A DNA stretch of 64,000 bases from Glutamicibacter sp. B1. Its GTDB lineage: Bacteria; Actinomycetota; Actinomycetes; Actinomycetales; Micrococcaceae. The position numbers were made by a program, and so were the translations under genes. Positions within the stretch are counted from its first letter, which is position 1. Each line of letters opens with the position of its first letter. The DNA is taken from assembly GCF_039602135.1 (NCBI RefSeq), contig NZ_CP125942.1, positions 3,162,001-3,226,000 of the forward strand, read 5' to 3'. Below, in pieces: positions 34,255 to 42,697 of the stretch. Under the pieces are notes generated by a model. It was not told the DNA's origin. It saw only the letters and a program-made list of their open reading frames with translations, and ran no database searches.

Positions 34255-35988
34255 TTAGGCCACCTCCTCCACGCTCAGCTGGGATGTCACAATTTCTTGG
34301 TAGGTCTCCGAGGATTCCAAGAGTTCTTCATGGGTTCCTCGCGCCACGATCTCACCGTGATCCAAGACCAAGATCTGATCAGCATCCGTAATCGTGGAAA
34401 CGCGCTGTGCCACGATAATCACCGCGGCATCCTTGGTAGGTTCCACCAAGGCCGCACGCAATTTGGCATCGGTACTCACATCGAGTGCCGAGAAGGAATC
34501 ATCAAAGAGGTACGTCTTAGGCTTGGCCGCCAAGGCGCGCGCGATGCACAGACGTTGACGCTGGCCACCCGAGACGTTGGTACCACCCTGAGAAATCTTC
34601 GACTCAAGTTGCCCCTCACGTTCGGAGACAAATCCGTCGGCTTGGGCAATGCGTAGGGCTTCCCAGAGTTCCTCTTCTTCAGCATCCTGAGCACCAAAAC
34701 GCAGGTTGCTCTCGATGGTTCCAGAGAACAGGTACGGACGCTGCGGAACAGCGGAGATGTTCTGCGAGATCGCTTCACGACCCAATTCCTTCAGCGGGAC
34801 ACCACCAATGAGAATCTCACCCTCGGTGGCGTCGTACAGTCGTGGGATCAAGTTCAGCAAGGTCGTTTTACCGGCACCGGTAGAACCGATAATGGCGGTA
34901 GTCTGCCCTGGCTTTGCAGTAAAGGAAATGTTGGAGAGCACTGGTGCTTCTGCACCTGGGTATCCAAAGGTCACGTCCTTGAACTCAACGGTGCCAGGTT
35001 CTGGCAACTGGAGCTCACGGTCAGGTGCATCCTGCATGGATGGTTCGCTGTCCAAGACCTCGGAAATACGGTCAGCCGAGACCATAGCGCGAGGAATCAT
35101 CATGGCCATGAAGGTACCCATCATGACTGCCATCAGAATTTGCAGCATGTACTGCAAGAACGCGGTCAAAGCGCCAACTTCTACCTGACTGTTATCCACG
35201 CGGTGACCACCGAACCAGAGCACTGCTGCGGTGGAAAGGTGAAGGATCATCGTGATGGCCGGGAACATCAGCACAAACAGATTTCCAACCTTCACGCCGA
35301 GATTGGTCAGCTTCTGGTTGGCATCGTCGTAGCGTTGCGTTTCATGCTCTTCACGGACGAAGGCTCGAACCACGCGGATACCGGTGATCTGCTCACGCAG
35401 CACCCCGTTGATGCCATCAATACGTACCTGCATCTCGCGGAACAGTGGCATCAGCTTGATGACTAGCAGGCCAACAACAATCAGCACCAGTGGTACCGAT
35501 ACCCAGACCAGCCAGGAGAGTCCCGGGTCTTCGCGGATGGCCATGACCACACCACCAATGGACATGATCGGAGCGTTGATCATGAAGTTCAACGCCATCA
35601 ACGTCAACATCTGAATCTGCTGCACGTCGTTGGTACCACGGGTGATCAGGGTGGCGGCACCAAACTTGTTGACGTCCTGAGCAGAGAAGGTGGAGACCTT
35701 CTCAAAGACGGATTGGCGGATGTCGCGGCCTACGCTCATGGCGGTTTTGGCGCCAAAGTACACTGCGGCTACCGCGGTGGCCACCTGCACGAGTGCCACG
35801 ATGAGCATGATTCCGCCGGTGCGCCAGATGTAATTAACATCGGCAGTCACGACGCCTACGTCAATGATTTTGGCGTTCAGGCTGGGAAGGTAAAGCGTGG
35901 CCATGGTGGTGGCCAACTGCAAAATGATTACGGCAATAATCCAACCCGTATAGGGTTTGGAGTGTTTCAAGATGAGCTTGAGAAGCAT
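34255..35988 (-). CDS. Heterodimeric ABC exporter subunit (degenerate ATP site)
   Basis: 577 residues: six-helix exporter domain (about 1-310) and ATPase domain. Walker A IGSTGAGKTTLLNLI, canonical signature VSGGQRQRLCIARALA, but Walker B reads YLFDDSFSALD, with Asp replacing the catalytic Glu. This pairs with the deviant signature of the 32170-34254 subunit, giving one active and one degenerate ATP site, as known for heterodimeric exporters. First gene of the operon. Substrate unknown; drugs, lipids or peptides are possible. Confidence 0.9.
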   Translation of the reverse strand: MLLKLILKHSKPYTGWIIAVIILQLATTMATLYLPSLNAKIIDVGVVTADVNYIWRTGGIMLIVALVQVATAVAAVYFGAKTAMSVGRDIRQSVFEKVSTFSAQDVNKFGAATLITRGTNDVQQIQMLTLMALNFMINAPIMSIGGVVMAIREDPGLSWLVWVSVPLVLIVVGLLVIKLMPLFREMQVRIDGINGVLREQITGIRVVRAFVREEHETQRYDDANQKLTNLGVKVGNLFVLMFPAITMILHLSTAAVLWFGGHRVDNSQVEVGALTAFLQYMLQILMAVMMGTFMAMMIPRAMVSADRISEVLDSEPSMQDAPDRELQLPEPGTVEFKDVTFGYPGAEAPVLSNISFTAKPGQTTAIIGSTGAGKTTLLNLIPRLYDATEGEILIGGVPLKELGREAISQNISAVPQRPYLFSGTIESNLRFGAQDAEEEELWEALRIAQADGFVSEREGQLESKISQGGTNVSGGQRQRLCIARALAAKPKTYLFDDSFSALDVSTDAKLRAALVEPTKDAAVIIVAQRVSTITDADQILVLDHGEIVARGTHEELLESSETYQEIVTSQLSVEEVA

Positions 35989-36154
35989 GTGGAAAAATCC
36001 TCGCTGGCATCAGGCTCTCCGGCACCAGGCCACTTCGGATTAAGGGCGCGGTGATTGAAGGGCAAATGCCAGTCTAGTTTGATCCACCGACAAGTTGAAT
36101 CATCCTTGCGATTGATTTTCGCCAACCACTGAACTCACCTGCTGGGCGGCCGGC

Positions 36155-36805
36155 TCACCGATCCTGTTCGGTGCAGACGCAGAACCGGTTGCCCTGGCTG
36201 TCCGTGGCCACGGTGAAGCTCGGGGCGGATTCCCCATCCAGTTCCGCCCCAGCGCCCTTCAGGGCATCGAGCACCGCACCGCTGGCCGAATGCGGAACCC
36301 AGAAATCCACGTGCAACCGATTCGGGTTCGGCGTGGAGGTTTCCTGGAACCAGATGGAGGGCAGGCGATGGTTGGGGTCCACCAGGCTGCCATCGCTGGC
36401 CTCCTTGTACCCCAGGCCCGCGGCCCACTGGGCACCGATGGCTTTCCGGTCCGCGGTGTCGATCGCGATTTCAACGACCCCGATGAGCTCCGGCTGCGCA
36501 CTGATGCCCAGCGCCTCGGCCCGCTCGGAGATCTTTGCGGCCAAGGCAATATCCCGGGTGGTGACCCTGCCGCCGGCATCATGGGAGGTCGTGGTCACGA
36601 AGATCTTGTTATACCGCCAGTCCACGTCGGGGTGGTGCTGATCCAGCTCGGCGGCCCCGGCGATCTCGCTCAAGAGCTCGATGGATTGCGCTGCCGTGGT
36701 GGATTGGTAGACCGCCGAGATGGCTCCGGGCACTTCGCGCCAGTGCGGAAGGTCCTTCAGATACGCGCTGATTTGCTGCTTGTCGAGAACATCCTGGGTA
36801 CTCAT
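36155..36805 (-). CDS. Pterin-4a-carbinolamine dehydratase fused to a VOC domain
   Basis: 216 residues. Residues 1-95 are a PCD domain: LPHWREVPGAISAVYQ then AELDQHHPDVDWRYNKIFVTTTSHDAGGRVTTRDIALA, with the HHP catalytic pair. PCD recycles the 4a-hydroxy-tetrahydropterin cofactor of aromatic hydroxylases. Residues 105-216 are a vicinal-oxygen-chelate domain (VVEIAIDTADRKAIGAQWAAGLGY, LPSIWFQETSTPNPNRLHVDFWVP, FTVATDSQGNRFCVC). The VOC part may not bind metal. The fusion recurs in actinobacteria. No aromatic hydroxylase is in view. It marks the left edge of the GC-rich block. Confidence 0.85.
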   Translation of the reverse strand: MSTQDVLDKQQISAYLKDLPHWREVPGAISAVYQSTTAAQSIELLSEIAGAAELDQHHPDVDWRYNKIFVTTTSHDAGGRVTTRDIALAAKISERAEALGISAQPELIGVVEIAIDTADRKAIGAQWAAGLGYKEASDGSLVDPNHRLPSIWFQETSTPNPNRLHVDFWVPHSASGAVLDALKGAGAELDGESAPSFTVATDSQGNRFCVCTEQDR

Positions 36806-36989
36806 GTTCTATCCCTCCTGGGTCCACACTGGCACTGTGCGCCAGCAAGCTCAAGCATCTGGCCCAAACGCACAGGATGTCCCGCTACGCGCCATCGTCA
36901 GCTTGCTGGCAATACTGGCTTTCCGCTGCGGTCGCGCTGAACTACCCGAAGCCGGCGCAGGCCCCTGGGCCCGGGGCGGCCCGTTGCCC

Positions 36990-37229
36990 TCAGGGCTGTT
37001 CCGGGTCGATGCCCTCCGCTGGTTCGGCGGCCGTCGCCTCGTCTGTGGCCAGCACCGCGGTGTCGTTCTCCTCGATGATCTGCTCCGCCCCGTGCAGCGG
37101 ATCCTCGGCGTCCAATGCCGAGGGTTCATCCGAGGAGCCTTCGACCGGCTGCCCATCGCGCCCATCGAGCGGCTCATCGACGTCCAGATCCTGGCGTACC
37201 TCGTCGAATTCCGAATTATTCAAGGTCAT
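36990..37229 (-). CDS. Small acidic disordered protein
   Basis: 79 residues from ATG 37229 (GGGGA five bases upstream; another ATG at 37241 has no such site). Nearly all Asp, Glu, Pro, Ala and polar residues (EVRQDLDVDEPLDGRDG, DAEDPLHGAEQIIEEND); no hydrophobic core, Cys or membrane helix. It reads as an intrinsically disordered protein. First of five tiny genes on this strand. Function unknown. Confidence 0.5.
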   Translation of the reverse strand: MTLNNSEFDEVRQDLDVDEPLDGRDGQPVEGSSDEPSALDAEDPLHGAEQIIEENDTAVLATDEATAAEPAEGIDPEQP

Positions 37230-37303
37230 GCGGTTCCCCATTTCGTTGGCCTGGCGTGCTGATGCGGTGGTCGCCGGGGCGGGGAGTCCGCCCCGGCGCC
37301 CGG

Positions 37304-37582
37304 CTACAGGTGCTCGTCGTCCAAGCCCGGATCGTATTGGTCCTCAATCGAATCATCCAGCTCGGGATCGGCACCGTTCACCGGTTGCGTGGGCTGCGGC
37401 GGCTGGACAGGCTGCCCGTCGCCGTTATCGACGTCCGTGCCCGAGTCGCCCTCGCCACCGGACAGATGCTCGTCGTCGGGCTGGCCCGCCGGCCAGGTCT
37501 TCTCCACTACGTCCTTGTCCGGGTCATTGATCCGGTCGGTGGCGTGGGAGATGAGGTCTTTGGCTTTGTCCAAGATTCCCAT
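37304..37582 (-). CDS. Small acidic protein with Rv0909-like N-terminus
   Basis: 92 residues, ATG 37582 behind AAGGAAGAAG. The first 25 residues (MGILDKAKDLISHATDRIND) form an amphipathic helix like that of short proteins annotated as Rv0909-type antitoxins or CsbD-like stress proteins. The rest is disordered, acidic and Pro/Gln-rich, with a QPPQPTQP stretch. No toxin partner is adjacent. The match to Rv0909 is short, so the family call is weak. Confidence 0.5.
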   Translation of the reverse strand: MGILDKAKDLISHATDRINDPDKDVVEKTWPAGQPDDEHLSGGEGDSGTDVDNGDGQPVQPPQPTQPVNGADPELDDSIEDQYDPGLDDEHL

Positions 37583-37639
37583 GATCTTCTTCCTTTCCGT
37601 GGTGGGGCTACGGCAACAACCCGCGATCGACTGGCCGCG

Positions 37640-37885
37640 CTACATTCCGTTCGCATCCGTGCCGCCGGCACGGTGATCGATGCTGCTCCGGCCGCGGATC
37701 ATCCGGTACAGGCCATAGAGGAACACCAGTGCGCCCCAGCCCACCACGATCCATAGCGGACCGGAGGTGCTGTCCGGTGCTGCCAGCACCGCGTAAATAG
37801 CGAATCCCACTGCCAGGAGCCCGCCGACGACCATAAGCCATAGTCCCGGACGGTGGCCGCTCTTCCCTGCCTGATTTTCCTGCAT
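37640..37885 (-). CDS. Small two-helix membrane protein
   Basis: 81 residues from ATG 37885, six bases after AAGGA. Two hydrophobic helices (GLWLMVVGGLLAVGFAIYAVLAA and LWIVVGWGALVFLYGLYRMIRG) joined by a short polar turn, with charged ends. Similar tiny membrane proteins are common in actinobacterial stress clusters. Function unknown. Confidence 0.55.
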   Translation of the reverse strand: MQENQAGKSGHRPGLWLMVVGGLLAVGFAIYAVLAAPDSTSGPLWIVVGWGALVFLYGLYRMIRGRSSIDHRAGGTDANGM

Positions 37886-37912
37886 GCCAGTTCCTTTCAC
37901 GCGTTCTTCGGC

Positions 37913-38044
37913 TTATCCCGCATCAAAGCGGTCCTCATCTTCATCTGTTGGTGGATCCGCGGCGTCGTTGATCTTTCCGCGGCGGACTTCTTGCTCTTGA
38001 CGCTGTTCACGATCCTCAGGCTCAGCGTCGTCTCGTTCGGCCAT
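37913..38044 (-). CDS. 43-residue highly charged protein
   Basis: A short frame, ATG 38044 to TAA 37913: MAERDDAEPEDREQRQEQE, then VRRGKINDAADPPTDEDEDRFDAG. It fills the gap between two other tiny genes on the same strand, has GGCAGGGAC before the ATG, and is composed almost only of charged and polar residues like its neighbours. Length alone makes it uncertain. Confidence 0.45.
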   Translation of the reverse strand: MAERDDAEPEDREQRQEQEVRRGKINDAADPPTDEDEDRFDAG

Positions 38045-38071
38045 GTCCCTGCCTTTCGACCGGTGGGTGGT

Positions 38072-38338
38072 TCAGGAGTTGCGCAGTGCCTTGATCACTT
38101 CCGCTTTGCGCATTTTCGATCGGCCTTCGATGCCAACCTCCTTGGCTCGTTCTTGAAGCTCCTGCACGGTCCAGTCTTCGTAATCGCCGGATTTCCCGCC
38201 CCGCTGGCCGACGGCCGAACGCCCATCGCGGGCCGCGGCATTGGCGATGCGTGCGGACTTCTGCTTGGAGTTGCCTTCCTCGCGCAGCTCCTCATACAGT
38301 TCCTCGTCCTTGATGCGGCTCTGCGAATTGCTGGCCAT
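38072..38338 (-). CDS. Rho_N (SAP-like) domain small protein, DUF7218 type
   Basis: 88 residues from ATG 38338 (GGAGGAG upstream; the frame runs on to 38503 but the extension is unlike protein). The basic N-terminal half (SRIKDEELYEELREEGNSKQKSARIANAAARDG) is followed by a Rho termination factor N-terminal-type helix pair, WTVQELQERAKEVGIEGRSKMRKAEVIKALRN, a nucleic-acid-binding fold. Actinobacteria often carry such a protein in stress clusters. Likely binds DNA or RNA; target unknown. Confidence 0.75.
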   Translation of the reverse strand: MASNSQSRIKDEELYEELREEGNSKQKSARIANAAARDGRSAVGQRGGKSGDYEDWTVQELQERAKEVGIEGRSKMRKAEVIKALRNS

Positions 38339-38617
38339 GCTTCTCCTCCTCGCCCTGGGTTGGATCTCCACCTTAGGCAGTATGCCGCCCGATTGATAGC
38401 AGACCCCCAAGTCTTTGCGCCAAATCCCAGACTCGGTCCCTAGCACGATTCCCGGAACCCGGCAGGAAGCTGAATTAACGCCGGATGCAAGCTGGCCATT
38501 CACGCTAAAACCCCGGTTGCGTGTTCAGTTGCTATCCGGGCGGCGGAACACTGGGCAACGACGGACGCCATCAGCCCAGGCACCCGGGCGTCCCATCGCC
38601 AGTTCAGGAGGAAGCAC

Positions 38618-39511
38618 ATGTCCGAGCACCTATCGCAGGATACGCAACGCGCAGGCAAGGAACGCATCAGCCCGCCGGAACAACGCCAGCCCGAACCCGG
38701 GCTGGACCAGAAGCTGGAACCGCGCGCCGATCACGGCGAACGCAGCTACCGCGGCCGTGACCGGCTGACCGGGAAGCGGGCCTTGATCACCGGTGGCGAT
38801 TCGGGCATCGGGGCGGCGGTGGCCATCGCCTTCGCCCGCGAGGGGGCCGACGTGGCCTTGGCCTATCTGCCCGCGGAGGAACCCGACGCCATCCGGATTG
38901 CGTCCATCCTGGACGAGGCCGGGGTCCAGGTGCAGCATCTGCCCGGAGACCTGCGGGAGCGCTCCTACCGCGACTCCCTGGTGGACCAGGCGGCCAAGGC
39001 CCTGGGCGGGCTGGACATCCTGGTGAACAATGCCGGGAAGCAGGTCAGCGTCCCGTCGCTGGAGCAGCTGCGCGACGAGCAGATCGAGGCGACCTTCGAC
39101 GTGAACATCTTCGCCATGTTCGCGCTGAGCCGGGCGGCCTTGAAGGTGCTGCCCGAGGGCGGATCGATCATCAACACCACCTCAATCCAGGCCTTTGATC
39201 CCTCGGATCACCTGATGGATTATGCGGCCACCAAGGGCGCGATCAGCAACTTCACCAAGTCGCTGGCCAGCCAGGCGGCGAGGCGCGGCATCAGGGTCAA
39301 CGCCGTGGCGCCCGGCCCCATCTGGACTCCGCTGCAGCCCTCGGATGGCCAGCCAATCGAGGCGCTGCCGGAGTTCGGCCACGATACCTGGCTGGGCCGT
39401 GCCGGGCAGCCGGTGGAAGTCTCCCCCGCCTATGTATTCCTGGCCAGTGACGAGGCGTCCTATATTCTCGGATCCACGGTGCACGTGAACGGGGGCAAGA
39501 ACCAGCCCTAG
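38618..39511 (+). CDS. Short-chain dehydrogenase (general stress protein 39 / YghA type)
   Basis: 297 residues. A hydrophilic N-terminal leader of about 45 residues precedes the Rossmann fold, as in the GSP39/YdaD/YghA group. Cofactor motif ALITGGDSGIGAAVAIAFAREGADV, NNAGKQ, catalytic Ser in INTTSIQAF and YAATKGAISNFTKSL (Y-x-x-x-K), C-terminal YVFLASDEASYILGSTVHVNGGK. NAD(P)-dependent; physiological substrate unknown. Start has AGGAGGAAGCAC. Divergent from the tiny stress genes, which suggests a shared promoter region of about 280 bases (38339-38617) holding no gene. Confidence 0.88.
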   Translation: MSEHLSQDTQRAGKERISPPEQRQPEPGLDQKLEPRADHGERSYRGRDRLTGKRALITGGDSGIGAAVAIAFAREGADVALAYLPAEEPDAIRIASILDEAGVQVQHLPGDLRERSYRDSLVDQAAKALGGLDILVNNAGKQVSVPSLEQLRDEQIEATFDVNIFAMFALSRAALKVLPEGGSIINTTSIQAFDPSDHLMDYAATKGAISNFTKSLASQAARRGIRVNAVAPGPIWTPLQPSDGQPIEALPEFGHDTWLGRAGQPVEVSPAYVFLASDEASYILGSTVHVNGGKNQP

Positions 39512-39520
39512 AACCTGGGC

Positions 39521-40621
39521 TCAGTCCGACTCGTCCCCGCCGGTGGTGATGTTCAAGTCCATGTTGCGGCGCTCATACTCGCGCTGGCTGAAGGTGGCCC
39601 GCTGCACTTCTGCGACATCGTCGAAACTGGAACCGATGGCGCCGCCCATGGTACCCAGCGAGGAGGCCAGCCAGGCCAGGTTCACGTAGTCGGAGAAATT
39701 GACCTCGTGGCGCAGCTGGTAGGCCAGGTACTGCTGATCGATCACGATCAGCGAGGCGCCCAGCAGGGCCAGGAACATCAGCAGGTACATCGCGGCGGCG
39801 GCGTATCCCACGGTCAAGACGGTGGCGGCGTTGTAGACGAGCAGGCGTTCGCGCCGCCGCCCGCCCTTGGGGCTTTCCCACAGGCGGTTATGCAGCAGCA
39901 GCCAGAGCGTGAGGATGGTGATGCTGGCGAGGGTAATCAGCGACAGCCGGTGCACGGACAGGTAGTCGGCCATGGACCAGATGCTGGTGTAGAACACGCC
40001 GAAGGCGCCGGTGGCCACGGCGCCGGCCATCGCCGAGGTGAGCCTCGGGACCAGCTTCCACGGCCGATTGCTGCGCACCATTCCGGCGATGAGCAGCAGC
40101 CGGCCGCGCAGCCCGGTGATGCTCGAGATCCGGTCCTTCCCGCTCTCGGGATCGCGGCCGCTGTGGTGCACACTCAGGGCACGCCCCCACGGCGTGAGCG
40201 GGCCGGCAGGCTGGCGGCCGGTGGCTAGTTCGCCAATCACCTCGACCAGGGCTGTGGCCACCGCGCGGGTCCGGGCCAGGCCCAGGCTGGGCAGGGACAG
40301 CACGGCCGAAGCGGCGTCGGCGGCGATCACCGAACGCACCGGCTGTTGCCGGAGATAGTGCGGGGCATCGGTGAGGTAGATGATGTAGTCCCAGCCGTGC
40401 TTTTCGCGTAATTGCGGCACCTTGTCCCGCAGATCCACGGTGCCCGTCTCGCCCAGCGGCAGCGAGAACGGGGCGACGCGCACATCCCAGGCGCCGGCGC
40501 CCGGATGCGCCTTGCCCAGGGCTCGTTCAACCCGCGGGGCCACCCGTTGGGCGATGGCATCGGCGGTGCCGGGGTCGGCTATCAGTCCGACCACACTGGC
40601 CGGGGATTCTGGCAGGTTCAT
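39521..40621 (-). CDS. Membrane protein of unknown function with soluble N-terminal domain
   Basis: 366 residues. The first ~150 are soluble with an alpha/beta look (VVGLIADPGTADAIAQRV, WDYIIYLTDAPHYLRQQPVRSVIAADAASAVLSLPSLG). Residues about 170-310 hold four hydrophobic helices (LTSAMAGAVATGAFGVFYTSIWS, LSLITLASITILTLWLLL, LLVYNAATVLTVGYAAAAMYLLMFLALLGASLIVI, then a weaker one). The soluble C-terminus ends in acidic residues. I do not recognise the family. It meets the SDR gene tail to tail (9 bases). Confidence 0.6.
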   Translation of the reverse strand: MNLPESPASVVGLIADPGTADAIAQRVAPRVERALGKAHPGAGAWDVRVAPFSLPLGETGTVDLRDKVPQLREKHGWDYIIYLTDAPHYLRQQPVRSVIAADAASAVLSLPSLGLARTRAVATALVEVIGELATGRQPAGPLTPWGRALSVHHSGRDPESGKDRISSITGLRGRLLLIAGMVRSNRPWKLVPRLTSAMAGAVATGAFGVFYTSIWSMADYLSVHRLSLITLASITILTLWLLLHNRLWESPKGGRRRERLLVYNAATVLTVGYAAAAMYLLMFLALLGASLIVIDQQYLAYQLRHEVNFSDYVNLAWLASSLGTMGGAIGSSFDDVAEVQRATFSQREYERRNMDLNITTGGDESD

Positions 40622-40759
40622 TCTTCCACCCTAGGAAGTGATCCGGGCCGCCGCAGGCCGCTCCAGCAACCTTGCAGGAAAGTTGGCGTGGAGCCTAGCG
40701 GCCTCATCGCCCTGGGCTTAGAATGAAAATAAAATCCCGCAATACGAAAGTTGGAGATC

Positions 40760-41236
40760 ATGTCCGAGTCCACCCCCGCCCTCGCGCCTGGCGATGCCGC
40801 GCCAGCCTTCAGCCTCGACGACGCGCACCGCAAGACCGTCTCGCTGGCTGACTATGCAGGACAGAGCGTCATTGTCTACTTCTACCCAAAGGCCGCCACC
40901 CCCGGCTGCACTACCGAGGCCTGCGACTTCCGCGACAACCTGGGCTCGCTGCAGGCGGCCGGATACGCGGTGCTGGGCATCTCCCCCGATGCCCCCGACG
41001 CGCTGGCCAGCTTCGCCGACGACGAATCCCTGAACTTCCCGCTGCTCTCGGACCCGGACAATGCCGTGGCCAAGGCCTACGGTTCCTTCGGCGAAAAGAC
41101 GGTCGGCGAGAAGACCTTTACCGGCACCCTGCGCTCCACCGCGGTGATTGATCCGCAGGGAAAGATTTCCCAGATTGAATACGCGGTTCAGGCCAAGGGC
41201 CACGTCGCGCACCTGCGGAAGTCGCTCGGCCTCTAG
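40760..41236 (+). CDS. bcp: Thioredoxin-dependent thiol peroxidase (BCP-type peroxiredoxin)
   Basis: 158 residues from ATG 40760 (GGAG just upstream). Peroxiredoxin core: APAFSLDDAHRKTVSLADYAGQSVIVYFYPKAATPGCTTEACDFRDN, with the peroxidatic Cys in PGCTTE and the BCP-type resolving Cys five residues on (C-T-T-E-A-C). It reduces hydroperoxides using thioredoxin. The C-terminus GTLRSTAVIDPQGKI is typical. Single gene ending at a strong shared terminator. Confidence 0.93.
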   Translation: MSESTPALAPGDAAPAFSLDDAHRKTVSLADYAGQSVIVYFYPKAATPGCTTEACDFRDNLGSLQAAGYAVLGISPDAPDALASFADDESLNFPLLSDPDNAVAKAYGSFGEKTVGEKTFTGTLRSTAVIDPQGKISQIEYAVQAKGHVAHLRKSLGL

Positions 41237-41256
41237 GGCGAAGAACCGACGTCCAC

Positions 41257-41305
41257 GCGGCGCTCCGGTGAAGCAAGGATGTCCTGCACTTCACCTGAGC
41301 GCCGC
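41257..41305. terminator. Bidirectional terminator
   Basis: gcggcgctccggtgaag (41257-41273) pairs with cttcacctgagcgccgc (41289-41305), 16 of 17 positions, 15-nt loop, between the peroxiredoxin and aldehyde dehydrogenase 3' ends. No T-run; typical actinobacterial form. Confidence 0.8.
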
Positions 41306-41320
41306 CGCTCATCGCCCGAT

Positions 41321-42697
41321 CTAGCGTCCGGCGATTTTCACCAGCTTGCGGTTGATAAATTCATCCATGCCAAACTTGCCCAGTTCACGGCCGATGCCAG
41401 AACGCTTCACGCCACCAAATGGCAACTCAGGTGAGGTGGAGGATGGCTCATTGATAGCCACCATGCCACTGCTCAGCTGGGCGGCGATACGTTGTGCGCG
41501 CTCGGTGTCCTGAGTGTGGATGGAGGCTCCCAAACCGTAGTCCGAATTATTTGCCAGCTCTACTGCTTGTTCCTCGCCGTCTACCTTGTACAAAACGGCA
41601 ACTGGGCCAAAGAGCTCTTCGGAGAAGGCACGCATTTTCTCGGTGACCCCAGCTAATACCGTTGGTTCATAGAACGCGCCCGGACCATCAATTGGCTTGC
41701 CACCGGTCAGTACCGTCGCTCCCTTATCGATGGCATCCTGTACCTGCTCGGCTAATCCGTCGCGAGCTGCCACCGAGGATAGTGGGCCCACGAAGTTCTC
41801 TTCCACCGTTGGGTCTCCGACCTTGATGCCGGAAACCTGCTCAACCAGTGCAGAAGAGAAGTCTTCATACACCGAGGAATCCACGATGAATCGCTTGGCC
41901 GCGTTGCAGGCCTGACCGGTATTGCCATAACGTGCACGCAGTCCCAGCTTGGCGGTGCGATTAATGTCCGCGTCGTCAAAGACTAAGAATGGATCGGAGC
42001 CGCCCAGCTCCAGCACGACCTTCTTCAGGTTGCGTCCGGCAATCTCGGCCACAGCCGAACCTGCACGCTCGGAACCGGTCAGCGAAACACCCTGGACCCG
42101 GCGGTCAGCAATGATGTCGGCAACCTGATCATTGGTGGCATAGATATTCACGTAGGCACCTTCTGGGGCACCAGCCTCGCGGAAGATCTCTTCCATGGCG
42201 GCAGCCGATTCAGGGCACTGCGGTGCGTGCTTGAGCAGAACCGTGTTGCCGTTCATCAGATTTGGAGCGGCAAAGCGGGCCACCTGGTAGTAAGGGAAGT
42301 TCCACGGCATGATACCCAACAGCACACCCACGGATTCCTTGCGCACCAGCGCCGTGCCGCCGGAGGCGATTTCCAGCTCCTCGTCCTCCAGGTACTTCGG
42401 GCCGTTCTTGGCGTAGTAGCGGTAGATTGCCGCCACGATGCCGATTTCGCCCAGCGCCTGCTTGATGGGCTTGCCCATTTCGCGGGTGATGATCGCGGCC
42501 AGTTCCTCGGCTCGTGCCTCATAGATGTCGGCCACGCTCTCAAGCAGGGCGACGCGCTCCTCCAGCGCGGAGACCAACCACTGGGTGTAGGCGTTGTGCG
42601 CCTTGGCCATGGCTTCCTGGATCTGCTCATCGGTGGCGGTCGGGTAGGTTGCCTCGACGACGCCGGTGGCAGGGTTGGTTACCGCATACATGCTCAT
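41321..42697 (-). CDS. NAD(P)-dependent aldehyde / succinate-semialdehyde dehydrogenase
   Basis: 458 residues from ATG 42697 (AAGGAG upstream). Aldehyde dehydrogenase marks: PWNFPYYQVARFAAPNLMNGNTVLLKHAPQCP, SLTGSERAGSAVAEIAGRNLKKVVLELGGSDPFLVFDDAD (catalytic Glu in LELGGSD), YGNTGQACNAAKRFIV (catalytic Cys), EELFGPVAVLYKVD, and PSSTSPELPFGGVKRSGIGRELG. The 'SDPFLV' and 'ACNAAKRF' forms match the Sad/YneI succinate-semialdehyde subgroup. Divergent from photolyase across about 310 bases (42698-43010) with no gene and no certain site. Confidence 0.9.
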   Translation of the reverse strand: MSMYAVTNPATGVVEATYPTATDEQIQEAMAKAHNAYTQWLVSALEERVALLESVADIYEARAEELAAIITREMGKPIKQALGEIGIVAAIYRYYAKNGPKYLEDEELEIASGGTALVRKESVGVLLGIMPWNFPYYQVARFAAPNLMNGNTVLLKHAPQCPESAAAMEEIFREAGAPEGAYVNIYATNDQVADIIADRRVQGVSLTGSERAGSAVAEIAGRNLKKVVLELGGSDPFLVFDDADINRTAKLGLRARYGNTGQACNAAKRFIVDSSVYEDFSSALVEQVSGIKVGDPTVEENFVGPLSSVAARDGLAEQVQDAIDKGATVLTGGKPIDGPGAFYEPTVLAGVTEKMRAFSEELFGPVAVLYKVDGEEQAVELANNSDYGLGASIHTQDTERAQRIAAQLSSGMVAINEPSSTSPELPFGGVKRSGIGRELGKFGMDEFINRKLVKIAGR

